Source: Phycisphaerales bacterium
GTDB lineage: Bacteria > Planctomycetota > Phycisphaerae > Phycisphaerales > SM1A02
Length of the DNA stretch: 64,000 bases
Reading direction: 5' to 3'
Assembly (NCBI GenBank): GCA_029242715.1
Contig: JAQWTL010000014.1
Coordinates: 1-64,000, forward strand
The notes under the pieces are model-generated. The model was not told where the DNA came from. It searched no databases and saw only the letters and a program-made list of their open reading frames with translations. How positions within the stretch are numbered: the stretch's first letter is position 1; every line of letters begins with the position of its first letter. Position numbers and translations under genes: made by a program. Below are positions 16,450-24,161 of this stretch, one piece after another.

Positions 16450-18627
16450 ATGAGCATCATCTCTCCGAATTGGAAACGGCTACGACATGGATCCTGCTTG
16501 CTTGTTGCCATGGTGATGGCCACTAGCCTGGCCTGGGGCCAGCAGGCTTCGGATTCGGAAACGAATCTGGATGACTTCATCCACTATGCCCTGGTTGCCA
16601 ACGCCAAGATGGCAGAGGCTCATGCGCAGGCGCTACTCAGCAATGTGACTGATGAGCAGTTGGCCGAGTTGGTTGATGAAGACACGAAGGCAGCCAAGGA
16701 ACGCCGCCAAAGACTGAAGCGCGCGATCGACTGGTCTCGTCGCGTGCCCGAACTCGAAGCAACAGTGAGTGAGTTGGCCAAGCGAATCGAAGCAGGGCGA
16801 CTGGCCATGGGGCACGACCCCCAGCGCATCAAAGAAGCGGTTGCCATGCTCGCGGGTACTCGTCGAGAACAATTGCTTGCTCGCAATCGACTGGTTGCTG
16901 CAGGTGAATACGCAGTTCCAGCGTTGGTCGATGTCATTACTGATGACCGGGTGGATGAAAGTGTGCGATGGAATGCTGAGCAGATCCTGGTCGAGATCGG
17001 CCGAAAGGCTGTTACTCCGATGTCCGTCGCATTGCACAACGTGCCTGCGGAAGATCAAAAGCGATTGATCATGATTCTTGATGAAATCAGGTATCTCCAC
17101 GCAGCACCTGCTCTGGCTGAAATCGCTTCTTCGGAAAAGACATCGGGCGAAGTCCGTACGGCAGCACAGAATGCACTGGATAGCCTTGGTGTGTCACCAG
17201 AAGCATCTCCAGGCGAACTCTATTCTGAACTAGCCGGCATGTATTTCGAGGAACGAGATGAGTTGATTGCTTATCCGAATGCTTCGGTCAACAACATCTG
17301 GTCCTGGAATGAGCAAATCGGACTGATGTCCAAGTCCGTGCCAACCAGAATCTATGCTCCGATCATGGCCATGAAGTCTGCTGAGGCGGCCATGGCTTAT
17401 GAGCCTTCCGATCAGTCCGCTCTGGCAATCTACGTTGCTTCAAACCTTCGTCGTGAAAACAGACTCAATGGCAAAGAGGATCCGTACTACGGTGTACAGG
17501 ATTACTCTCCTCAGTTCCATGCGACCTACTATGGCCCTGGAATCGGGCAGGAAGTCCTTGTGCTTGGTCTGGACAGTTCCGATACCGCACTTGTTCGAGA
17601 CGCCTTGGTGGGACTTGCAGACACATCAGGCCAGGGAAACCTGTTTGGTCGATACGCCGATCGGGAACCATTGGTTGATGCATTGCAGTATCCGGATCGA
17701 CGTGTTCAGTTCGAGTCCGCGCTTGTCCTGGCAAGGGCGCTTCCAGACCAGAGTTTCCCGGCATCCAATCGCGTGATTCCACTCCTTGCTTCCGCCATTC
17801 GAACTGGTGGAGAGGAGTATGCGGTCATCGTGGCAGATACTGTTGAGGATCAACAGGCCATGCAGTCCCGTCTTCAGTCACTGGGCTTTACGGTCGTTGG
17901 TTCAGATCGAAGTGTTGCCAGATTGGCCGATGCAATCAGCCAGTCTCCTGGTATCGATCTGGCAGTCGTCTTGCCCATTACTCTGGATGGCGGCAAAGAC
18001 AGCCTCAAGGGACTTCGCCAAACAGCGGGTACCATCAATACCCCGGTTCTGTTCTCGATTCCAACGGGTGATCTGCCTGCGTATCACAATCAATTCGACC
18101 ACGACCGAAAAGTCGGATTGATTCGTTCTGGCGCATCAGAGAGTGCTTTTAATGCCGGTGTCGAATCACTGCTTGAGGATGCTTCAGGCGGCCGTATGAC
18201 CGAGATCGATGCGGACATCTATGCGATCGAATCACTTGATGCACTGAAATCCGTCTCGATGGTCAGGCCACGGGCATACAACATGGCCGATGCCGAGCCA
18301 ACCCTGATTCTGGCACTTGAAGAACGCAAGGATGCCACACGAATGATGGTTGCCGAGATCCTCTCGAACATGGATTCGCCGGATGCTCAGCGGGCGCTTC
18401 TTGATGCGGCGTTGACTCCTGATGCAGGTAGCGATCGGATTCCACTTTTGAACTATGCCGCGGCTTCCATTCGACGATATGGCGACCATGCTACGGACGC
18501 CGAGGTTGCCGAACTCAATCAGTTGATCAAGGGCTCCAAGGGTGCCGAGGCAGATGCGGCAGCAAATGTCCGTGGCGCACTTAATCGTGACTCAACTGGT
18601 CGATTGGTTGCTGGGCAGGGAACCTGA
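16450..18627 (+). CDS. Secreted HEAT-repeat protein with a degenerate receiver-like domain
   Basis: 725 residues. A signal peptide ends near residue 30 (SLAWG-QQ). Two blocks of HEAT-like helices (about 90-250 and 370-450, again 600-715: VPALVDVITDDRVDESVRW, AEIASSEKTSGEVRTAAQNA) flank residues 455-575. That central part has the beta/alpha pattern of a CheY receiver (EEYAVIVADTVEDQQAM, LQSLGFTVVGS, IDLAVVLP, TPVLFSIP) but no phosphate-accepting Asp after strand 3 (VVLPITLDGG). This is unusual because the protein is exported. The role is probably protein binding in the periplasm or outer compartment; no partner is visible. tRNA-Thr follows 20 bases downstream. Confidence 0.75.
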   Translation: MSIISPNWKRLRHGSCLLVAMVMATSLAWGQQASDSETNLDDFIHYALVANAKMAEAHAQALLSNVTDEQLAELVDEDTKAAKERRQRLKRAIDWSRRVPELEATVSELAKRIEAGRLAMGHDPQRIKEAVAMLAGTRREQLLARNRLVAAGEYAVPALVDVITDDRVDESVRWNAEQILVEIGRKAVTPMSVALHNVPAEDQKRLIMILDEIRYLHAAPALAEIASSEKTSGEVRTAAQNALDSLGVSPEASPGELYSELAGMYFEERDELIAYPNASVNNIWSWNEQIGLMSKSVPTRIYAPIMAMKSAEAAMAYEPSDQSALAIYVASNLRRENRLNGKEDPYYGVQDYSPQFHATYYGPGIGQEVLVLGLDSSDTALVRDALVGLADTSGQGNLFGRYADREPLVDALQYPDRRVQFESALVLARALPDQSFPASNRVIPLLASAIRTGGEEYAVIVADTVEDQQAMQSRLQSLGFTVVGSDRSVARLADAISQSPGIDLAVVLPITLDGGKDSLKGLRQTAGTINTPVLFSIPTGDLPAYHNQFDHDRKVGLIRSGASESAFNAGVESLLEDASGGRMTEIDADIYAIESLDALKSVSMVRPRAYNMADAEPTLILALEERKDATRMMVAEILSNMDSPDAQRALLDAALTPDAGSDRIPLLNYAAASIRRYGDHATDAEVAELNQLIKGSKGAEADAAANVRGALNRDSTGRLVAGQGT

Positions 18628-18647
18628 TCGTTCCAGTTTTTCATTTC

Positions 18648-18720
18648 GCCACCCTAGCTCAGTTGGCAGAGCGGAGCTTTCGTAAAGCTCAGGTCAGCGG
18701 TTCGAGTCCGCTGGGTGGCT
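18648..18720 (+). tRNA. tRNA-Thr (anticodon CGT)
   Basis: 73 bases. The acceptor is GCCACCC/GGGTGGC with discriminator T, and the D arm is GCTC...GAGC. The anticodon stem GAGCT/AGCTC holds loop TTCGTAA (anticodon CGT), and the T arm is AGCGG TTCGAGT CCGCT. CCA is not encoded. It probably shares the transcript of the HEAT-repeat gene. Confidence 0.94.
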
Positions 18721-18721
18721 A

Positions 18722-18737
18722 TTGTCTTGCAAGACAA
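18722..18737. repeat. Perfect 16-base palindrome after tRNA-Thr
   Basis: TTGTCTTGCAAGACAA starts one base after the tRNA. It could help 3' processing or be a protein site. There is no U-run, so it is not a classic terminator. Confidence 0.45.
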
Positions 18738-18866
18738 GACACTTGAGGAATGCTTGAGATGGCCTTCTCATGAAGGGCAGTTTGGGCAGGTCTCTGCTCA
18801 TTCAGGTACAGTGCCGCCGCTCCCCATGAATACTTTGAAGGTTTGGGGAGTGTAGGGGTTTCACTC

Positions 18867-19106
18867 ATGCAGATCCTTGAATATGTGCTCTGGTTCCTCA
18901 GTGCTATTGGTATTTGTGTTGTGGCTGCCAAGATCATGGCCTTGATCGCAGATCGTTTCCTCAGGGCCTCTGGTGAGACTGATGGCGAGACCACTGTGGA
19001 TGGAAGGCCGAGTTGGTGGCCCCTCTGGTGGTGGGAGACTCGGGTGGATGTCATGATCATCATCATGTGCATCATCATGGTTGTGGTTGCACAGTTTGTT
19101 CTCTGA
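18867..19106 (+). CDS. Small membrane protein with a possible frameshift near its C-terminus
   Basis: 79 residues from the ATG at 18867. There is an N-terminal hydrophobic helix (LEYVLWFLSAIGICVVAAKI), a short polar linker, WWPLWWW, and then a hydrophobic tail that is only an effect of CAT/ATC triplets. In the -1 frame the same DNA reads CHDHHHVHHHGCGC, a typical metal-binding tail, and that frame runs without a stop into the next gene. The real product may therefore be shorter and end differently, or be joined to the DUF3817 protein. Function unknown. Confidence 0.5.
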   Translation: MQILEYVLWFLSAIGICVVAAKIMALIADRFLRASGETDGETTVDGRPSWWPLWWWETRVDVMIIIMCIIMVVVAQFVL

Positions 19107-19156
19107 AATCTCAGAGTCAGACCTCGCATGACTTGCCCGGGCTAGAATCTCAACCC

Positions 19157-19486
19157 ATGTCCCAACTCAATCGTCCATACTTGAAATGGCTCATGATCAT
19201 GGGCATCATCGAGGGCATCTCCACCCTGGTGTTGTTTTTCGTGGCCATGCCCTTGAAGCATGTTTGGGGTCATGACATGGCAGTGACTGTGGCAGGCGGT
19301 TTGCATGGGATCCTCTTCCTGATATTGATCGGGATGTTCATCGTGGGAAAAGCCATGGTGCCTTTATCCACGCGGCTCGTGTGGTGGGGCATCATCGGGG
19401 CCATCGTGCCATTCGGGCCTTTCATTGTGGATGTCATGCTCTATCGCTTGTACACGGGAAATTCTCGTGAGGATCAACAGGCTTGA
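19157..19486 (+). CDS. DUF3817-family integral membrane protein
   Basis: 109 residues from MSQLNRPYLKW. The signature GIIEGISTLVLFFVAMPLKHVWG, then VTVAGGLHGILFLI and VPFGPFIVDVMLYR, fits the DUF3817 family: three membrane helices, about 90-110 residues, no known reaction. Its frame is open upstream to 18983 and includes a His/Cys-rich segment, so a longer N-terminus is possible. Its last 13 bases overlap the 3' end of the convergent di-haem oxidoreductase gene. Confidence 0.8.
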   Translation: MSQLNRPYLKWLMIMGIIEGISTLVLFFVAMPLKHVWGHDMAVTVAGGLHGILFLILIGMFIVGKAMVPLSTRLVWWGIIGAIVPFGPFIVDVMLYRLYTGNSREDQQA

Positions 19487-22206
19487 CCGTAGTCAGCGAG
19501 CAGGATCAGTATGTCGTTTGTACCGACGGTGCCATCCTGATCAAGATCTCCCGGTCCTGCTTGCCCCCAGGCATCCAGCATCATCAGCACATCGATCACG
19601 TCTACAACGCCACTGTTGTCCAGATCTGAAGGACAGCCTGGCTGTGTTTCACCATCTTCTTGAAAGATGGGATCTGCAAACGGATAGGCCACATAGGCAA
19701 GCAGTTCTTCTCGTTCGATGGCGTTCATCGCAAGGACCACGTTGCGTGATGCCTCTGCTTCGCCACCATGCCAGAGTATGGCTTCCATAAGGCTTCGAGC
19801 TCGCCCATCGTGAAGGAAGTTGGGCGTCGTCCCTCCTGAGTTGGGGTCCTCGCATGTTTCCGGCAGTCCCAGAGCGTGTCGCACATGTGTAAGTGCCCAG
19901 AGTGGAGGTGTACGCCATTCGTTTTCTCCAGCCTCGAAGTGGGGACGTCCATCGGCCAGTTCGGGTCCCATGTCGTGCAGAAGCAAATCAGTGAATGGCT
20001 CGATTGCAATGTCATGAAAGGCCGGAATGGGATGGCTGCTACCTGTTTGCAGCACCGGTGTATGGCAACCATGGCAATTGGCTTTCTTGAAGAGGTGCAT
20101 GCCAGAGATGGCCATGGGATCTTCGTAATTATGTCGTGGTGGCAACGTAAGCCCCCGGAGGTAGGCGGTCACGAGATCCAGTTCATCGTGCTGGAGTTCA
20201 GGAAGCCCATCACCTGTTTCGCAATCGGGTTGCTGTGCTCCGCAATCCTCCTGGGTATTGAGTGGTGTAGTAATGCCCAGATCCATTCGGAAGGCATCTG
20301 ATGCTTGTTGTTCAAGATTGGGCTGGTTGGCTTTCCAGCCGAATCGACCAACTACCGTCTTCTGTGCTTGTTGATCCCAGACCCTGTTGGCTCTTCCGGA
20401 GATGCCATCGCCATTTGAATCATTTGGATCTTCGCCAGCCAGGATGGTGTCCTCACTGATTGCTTCCAGCATTCCAAGCCCGGGCAGAATCGGGGCGATA
20501 CGAGGCGAGAATTCGGCAATGCCGGGATAGCCCTGACTTCCTTCCTGATCAGGCAGATTGGTTCCAAGAGCGCCGTATGCAAGATTCATGAACCGGTACG
20601 CAGGTTTCCGGAGAACGTACGGTGTTCCATCATCAAATGTACCGTTGATCTCCTCATACTCGACCTGCATCCGTCCTTCGATGGCCGTTCCATCTTCTGC
20701 GAGGACATCAAGTTGATTCCCATAGAACGGATGTGGAAGGGGTTCCCCGAACGCGCCCTGGCCGGGGATGCTGACTTGTGCAACGAGTCCGAAAAGATCC
20801 TGGTTTGGATATGGGGTTGGGCCACGTCCATCCATGGAATGACATTGAATGCAGGAGGCTGCTGCATAGCGAGGCCCGATGACGCCGGGTTTGAAGGCCG
20901 GGCTCTCTACGATGTTCTGGCCAAGTGGCCCGGCACAACAGGTGAAGTGTGTTCCAAGATTGAGAAGGTCGGCATTTTCATAATCGGTTTCAAAAAAGAC
21001 CTTGCCATCCATGAAGGCCTTCAGCTCATCAAGCGCCAGCGTTGAAGCATGTTGAGCGAAGCCGAAGCGAGGGCTGTAGACATGTGATTCGGTGGCGGGG
21101 CCCACGGGTGTCATCCGAGGATTCGATTTGTGAGGACCGAAGTGTCCTTGGCCAACCCTGTAATAGAAGAATTCCGAGTAGTACTGGAGGCCGGGCGTTG
21201 GAAGATCAATGAAGGTCAGATCAAAATCAATGATTGTGCCAGGTGTGACGTCCTCAACGAGGTGGGTGAAGTGATTCTGGCTCCCAGTCATGATCTGGTT
21301 GATCAATGTCTCTGGACGATTGCAGTAATCGGAGAACGGATCGTTCCAAGCGAAGTAGCGAAAATCCACTCGGTTGACGGGCAGGTCCTCATCGATTGCG
21401 AGTTCAATTTCGACACGCTGTCCCCAATCAGTGAATATCATTTCAAACGTTTTTCCAACCCCATAATCCTCGACGTAATTGTCGAACCGCCATTCATTGG
21501 GATGGCGATGTCTGAAGCGTCCGGATCGTTTTGTGATCACCGGCCAATCAGGTTCGCTGTTTGCCTGACCAAGTATTGCCTTCAGGAGTGCGGTGTCCTG
21601 AGGCTGCGAGCCTAGTTGTTGAGAAAACCAGTAGGTCAGTGACTGGCCTGCTTCGGCTCCTGGCAGCACAGCTTCCCATTTGCCAGGATCGCCTTCTTGC
21701 ATTTCGATTGTCGCCAATGGTCCTTGATCGATTCTGTAGTTCATGCGAACACTGGTTGTATCCCCGAGATACGTTCCATTGGCTCCGGATTCAAACTGGA
21801 TCGTGGCACCTGTTTCGCTCAGCGTGATCACGTGTCTGAAGCCGCGTGGTGGTGGAGGGGTCACGTCATCGCGTTCAAATGCAGTGCAGTCTTCGCCCAC
21901 CATGAAGTCGTGCGATGGGAAGACATATTGCACAGGATTCTGTATCAACAGGTTGAAGGACAAATCATCACCGGGAGACAGGCCAGGTATGAGATGAGTG
22001 AATCGTCCAGGTGCTTCTTCCGTCATGGTCCAGCCGCCACCTGGAGGTGTTGGATAGACGAGCATCAGAGTCGTATCTTCTGCAACTTCAACTTCCAGCA
22101 GGACGCCGCCTTCCATGGGGCAGGCAGTTCCTTGGTAGTCAGGAGTGGCTGCTTCGGTAATCGAGGGCATTGAGAATAGAAGTGCGAACGAGTACATCCG
22201 GTGCAT
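19474..22206 (-). CDS. Secreted di-haem oxidoreductase (DUF1111 type) with C-terminal dockerin
   Basis: 910 residues from the ATG at 22206, chosen because GGAG lies 7 bases upstream and a signal peptide follows directly (MHRMYSFALLFSMPSITEA). Residues 20-370 are two or three beta-sandwich domains. Residues about 400-845 are a di-haem oxidoreductase/peroxidase domain with haem sites CIQCH (near 451) and CHGCH (near 709), plus the family pattern HDELDLVTAYLRGL. Residues 850-910 are two EF-hand loops (PSDLDNSGVVDVIDVL, GDLDQDGTVGTNDIL) ending YGQAC. The expected role is extracytoplasmic electron transfer or oxidation; the substrate is unknown. Attachment of a c-type cytochrome to a dockerin is uncommon. 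Confidence 0.85.
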   Translation of the reverse strand: MHRMYSFALLFSMPSITEAATPDYQGTACPMEGGVLLEVEVAEDTTLMLVYPTPPGGGWTMTEEAPGRFTHLIPGLSPGDDLSFNLLIQNPVQYVFPSHDFMVGEDCTAFERDDVTPPPPRGFRHVITLSETGATIQFESGANGTYLGDTTSVRMNYRIDQGPLATIEMQEGDPGKWEAVLPGAEAGQSLTYWFSQQLGSQPQDTALLKAILGQANSEPDWPVITKRSGRFRHRHPNEWRFDNYVEDYGVGKTFEMIFTDWGQRVEIELAIDEDLPVNRVDFRYFAWNDPFSDYCNRPETLINQIMTGSQNHFTHLVEDVTPGTIIDFDLTFIDLPTPGLQYYSEFFYYRVGQGHFGPHKSNPRMTPVGPATESHVYSPRFGFAQHASTLALDELKAFMDGKVFFETDYENADLLNLGTHFTCCAGPLGQNIVESPAFKPGVIGPRYAAASCIQCHSMDGRGPTPYPNQDLFGLVAQVSIPGQGAFGEPLPHPFYGNQLDVLAEDGTAIEGRMQVEYEEINGTFDDGTPYVLRKPAYRFMNLAYGALGTNLPDQEGSQGYPGIAEFSPRIAPILPGLGMLEAISEDTILAGEDPNDSNGDGISGRANRVWDQQAQKTVVGRFGWKANQPNLEQQASDAFRMDLGITTPLNTQEDCGAQQPDCETGDGLPELQHDELDLVTAYLRGLTLPPRHNYEDPMAISGMHLFKKANCHGCHTPVLQTGSSHPIPAFHDIAIEPFTDLLLHDMGPELADGRPHFEAGENEWRTPPLWALTHVRHALGLPETCEDPNSGGTTPNFLHDGRARSLMEAILWHGGEAEASRNVVLAMNAIEREELLAYVAYPFADPIFQEDGETQPGCPSDLDNSGVVDVIDVLMMLDAWGQAGPGDLDQDGTVGTNDILILLADYGQAC

Positions 22207-22496
22207 GAAGCGACTCCTTGACTTCGGAATGCAATGCCTGCTTCTATGAGAGGCAAAGGCAATTTTCATGTACCACTTCTGGAGCGAGTGGTCATTGAAG
22301 ATGGAAGCAGGTCATACGGTGGGAGGTCTCAAGAACTTGAATGAGACTAGTCTGGTATTGAGATGACGCCGACTATTTAGCCCTCTTTCTGACGTTTCAA
22401 TACTGATTAGTGAACATATTCTTTGAAGCGATGAAATGAATTGATAGGATGCCCCCTCAAATTCGCCTATTCACTTCCTAGATAGGAATCCATTCA

Positions 22497-23348
22497 ATGT
22501 TGGCATCAACAGCTATGTTCATGACAGTTTTTCTTGCAGGCTCAATGGCACTTCAGCCATCTCCGCCGTCAGATTCAGAGAAACCAGAAAGTGCTGATCC
22601 TGAAGTGGCTCACACTATTGCGCCTGATGCCAAAATAATCGTGAATCGTTACATCGAAGCCACCGGAGGGCGGGATGCCTGGTCAAGCATCAAGAGCATC
22701 CAGGGAAATGGCACGATCAGTATTCCTGCAGCGAGCATCAGTGGCACGGCAGAGTACGCCATCACAAGTGATCTTTACCGCAACACGTTCATGATGAGCG
22801 GTGGTGCGGTGGAGGGAGCAGCGATCATTACCGGTCGTAATGGTGACGTTATCTGGCAGTTGAGTGGCGAAAAAGAACGTTACAACGGGAAACTTATTGA
22901 AGGCGCCGAGCGTCTTCGCAGCCTCAGGCAATATCAATTCAATCAGTTGCTGAATTTGGAGAAGAACTTTCTCAGTGCCGAGATCGTTGACATGGAAGAG
23001 ATTAAAGGTTCCATGGCTATCAAAATTCTCATGGTTCCCAAGGAATCTCCTGCTTCCAAGGAGTATCGTTTCTTTGACCAATCGAGCAATTTAATTGTGA
23101 AGACGATCATTGAGAGTCCTGGCGGTCCGCTTCAGGCCGCTTTTTTCGGGGCTTACCAGCAGGCCGGTCCAATCAAATTACATACCGAAACCAAGAGGAT
23201 GGCTGGTGATCAGGTGCTCATGCTGATCAGTACTCCCAACATCGTGGTGAACAAGCCATTGCCAGCTTCCTACAGTGAATTGCCACTGGAAATCCGCGTT
23301 CTGCTTGGTGAAGAGAAAATCGCTCCTCCAGCAATCAAGGCCGAATGA
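22497..23348 (+). CDS. Secreted LolA/outer-membrane-lipoprotein-carrier-like protein
   Basis: 283 residues with a signal peptide (to about residue 20), a Pro/Ser-rich linker, then the pattern VNRYIEATGGRDAWSSIKSI and repeated antiparallel strands (GNGTISIPAASISGTAEY, GRNGDVIWQLSG). This resembles the half-barrel of LolA/LolB-like and DUF4292-type proteins found widely in planctomycetes. Lipid or lipoprotein binding is inference only. It overlaps the next hydrolase gene by 4 bases. The 290-base gap before it, shared with the divergent di-haem gene, shows no gene. Confidence 0.65.
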   Translation: MLASTAMFMTVFLAGSMALQPSPPSDSEKPESADPEVAHTIAPDAKIIVNRYIEATGGRDAWSSIKSIQGNGTISIPAASISGTAEYAITSDLYRNTFMMSGGAVEGAAIITGRNGDVIWQLSGEKERYNGKLIEGAERLRSLRQYQFNQLLNLEKNFLSAEIVDMEEIKGSMAIKILMVPKESPASKEYRFFDQSSNLIVKTIIESPGGPLQAAFFGAYQQAGPIKLHTETKRMAGDQVLMLISTPNIVVNKPLPASYSELPLEIRVLLGEEKIAPPAIKAE

Positions 23349-24055
23349 AAAGCCCGGTCATTTGCCTGCATGGTTGGTGCTGTGACGCATGTCATTTTGA
23401 TCAACAGGTTGATTACTTCTCTGGATCCAGGGAGATTGTCTCGATCCCCTGGCAGTCAATCCTGGTTGATCACCCAGGTCCTGTAGATCTTGAGTTGGCA
23501 GCACGTGTCGTTGAATCAGCATGTCAGGCTGAAGATCTGTCTGATCCGCCCATTCTCGTGGGTCACAGCATGGGCGGAATGCTTGCGGCAATGGTTGCCA
23601 AAGCCAGAAGACTCGAGATCAAGGGAATCGTGGTCATCGATGCCACCTGGCCTCTTGATCAAGCGGCTGCGGAGTTCTTCGGATCTTTCATCGCCCAATT
23701 GGAAGTGGACTTTCCGGGTGCTATCCGTGATTTCTTCACTACACGCCTTCTCTCTCCTGATGACGACCCAGGCATCAATGCTGATGTGATTGAACGAGTG
23801 GTTCAATCTGATCCAGTTGTAGGTCTTGCTGTATTTCGAGACCTTCAGACACCTGGTCGTTTGCCACGCGTTGAGGATGTGGCTGTACCCATCATGGGAA
23901 TCAGTTCCACATTGAAATTCCTTGATCGGGACAATCTGCTGAAGCATGCGCCCGATGCCTGGTACGGGCAGATCGTAGGAAGCGGCCATTTTCTGATGCA
24001 GCAGGCTCCTGATCAACTCAATGCCATGCTTGAACGATTCTTCTGCCACATCTGA
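23345..24055 (+). CDS. Alpha/beta hydrolase
   Basis: 236 residues. The nucleophile elbow is GHSMGG (Ser near 75) and the oxyanion region ICLHGWCCDACHFDQQ. The acid lies after VAVPIMGIS and a His near the end (GSGHFLMQQAPDQLN). It is cytoplasmic, with no signal peptide, and similar to MhpC/pimeloyl-ester-type hydrolases. The substrate cannot be named. Coupled by ATGA overlap to the LolA-like gene. Confidence 0.85.
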   Translation: MKSPVICLHGWCCDACHFDQQVDYFSGSREIVSIPWQSILVDHPGPVDLELAARVVESACQAEDLSDPPILVGHSMGGMLAAMVAKARRLEIKGIVVIDATWPLDQAAAEFFGSFIAQLEVDFPGAIRDFFTTRLLSPDDDPGINADVIERVVQSDPVVGLAVFRDLQTPGRLPRVEDVAVPIMGISSTLKFLDRDNLLKHAPDAWYGQIVGSGHFLMQQAPDQLNAMLERFFCHI

Positions 24056-24090
24056 ATCTGATCTCGCGGGGCATTGACAGGCATCCATTG

Positions 24091-24120
24091 AAAAACCCCT
24101 CCCCCCGAAGGGGGAGGGGT
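24091..24120 (-). terminator. Rho-independent terminator of the large protease gene
   Basis: An 11-base-pair stem (24095-24105 with 24110-24120, C/G-rich) with a 4-base loop. On the minus strand it is followed by TTTTT. It lies 42 bases behind the stop at 24162. The plus strand lacks a U-run, so it mainly serves the minus-strand gene. Confidence 0.85.
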
Positions 24121-24161
24121 GGAATCAAACCATTCAAGATCTCATGTCAAGACCGCATGCC

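Noticed and set aside
18722-18737. Palindrome after tRNA-Thr as an attachment site or terminator
   Set aside because: There is no integrase or duplicated tRNA end nearby and no U-run follows, so it is listed only as a palindrome.
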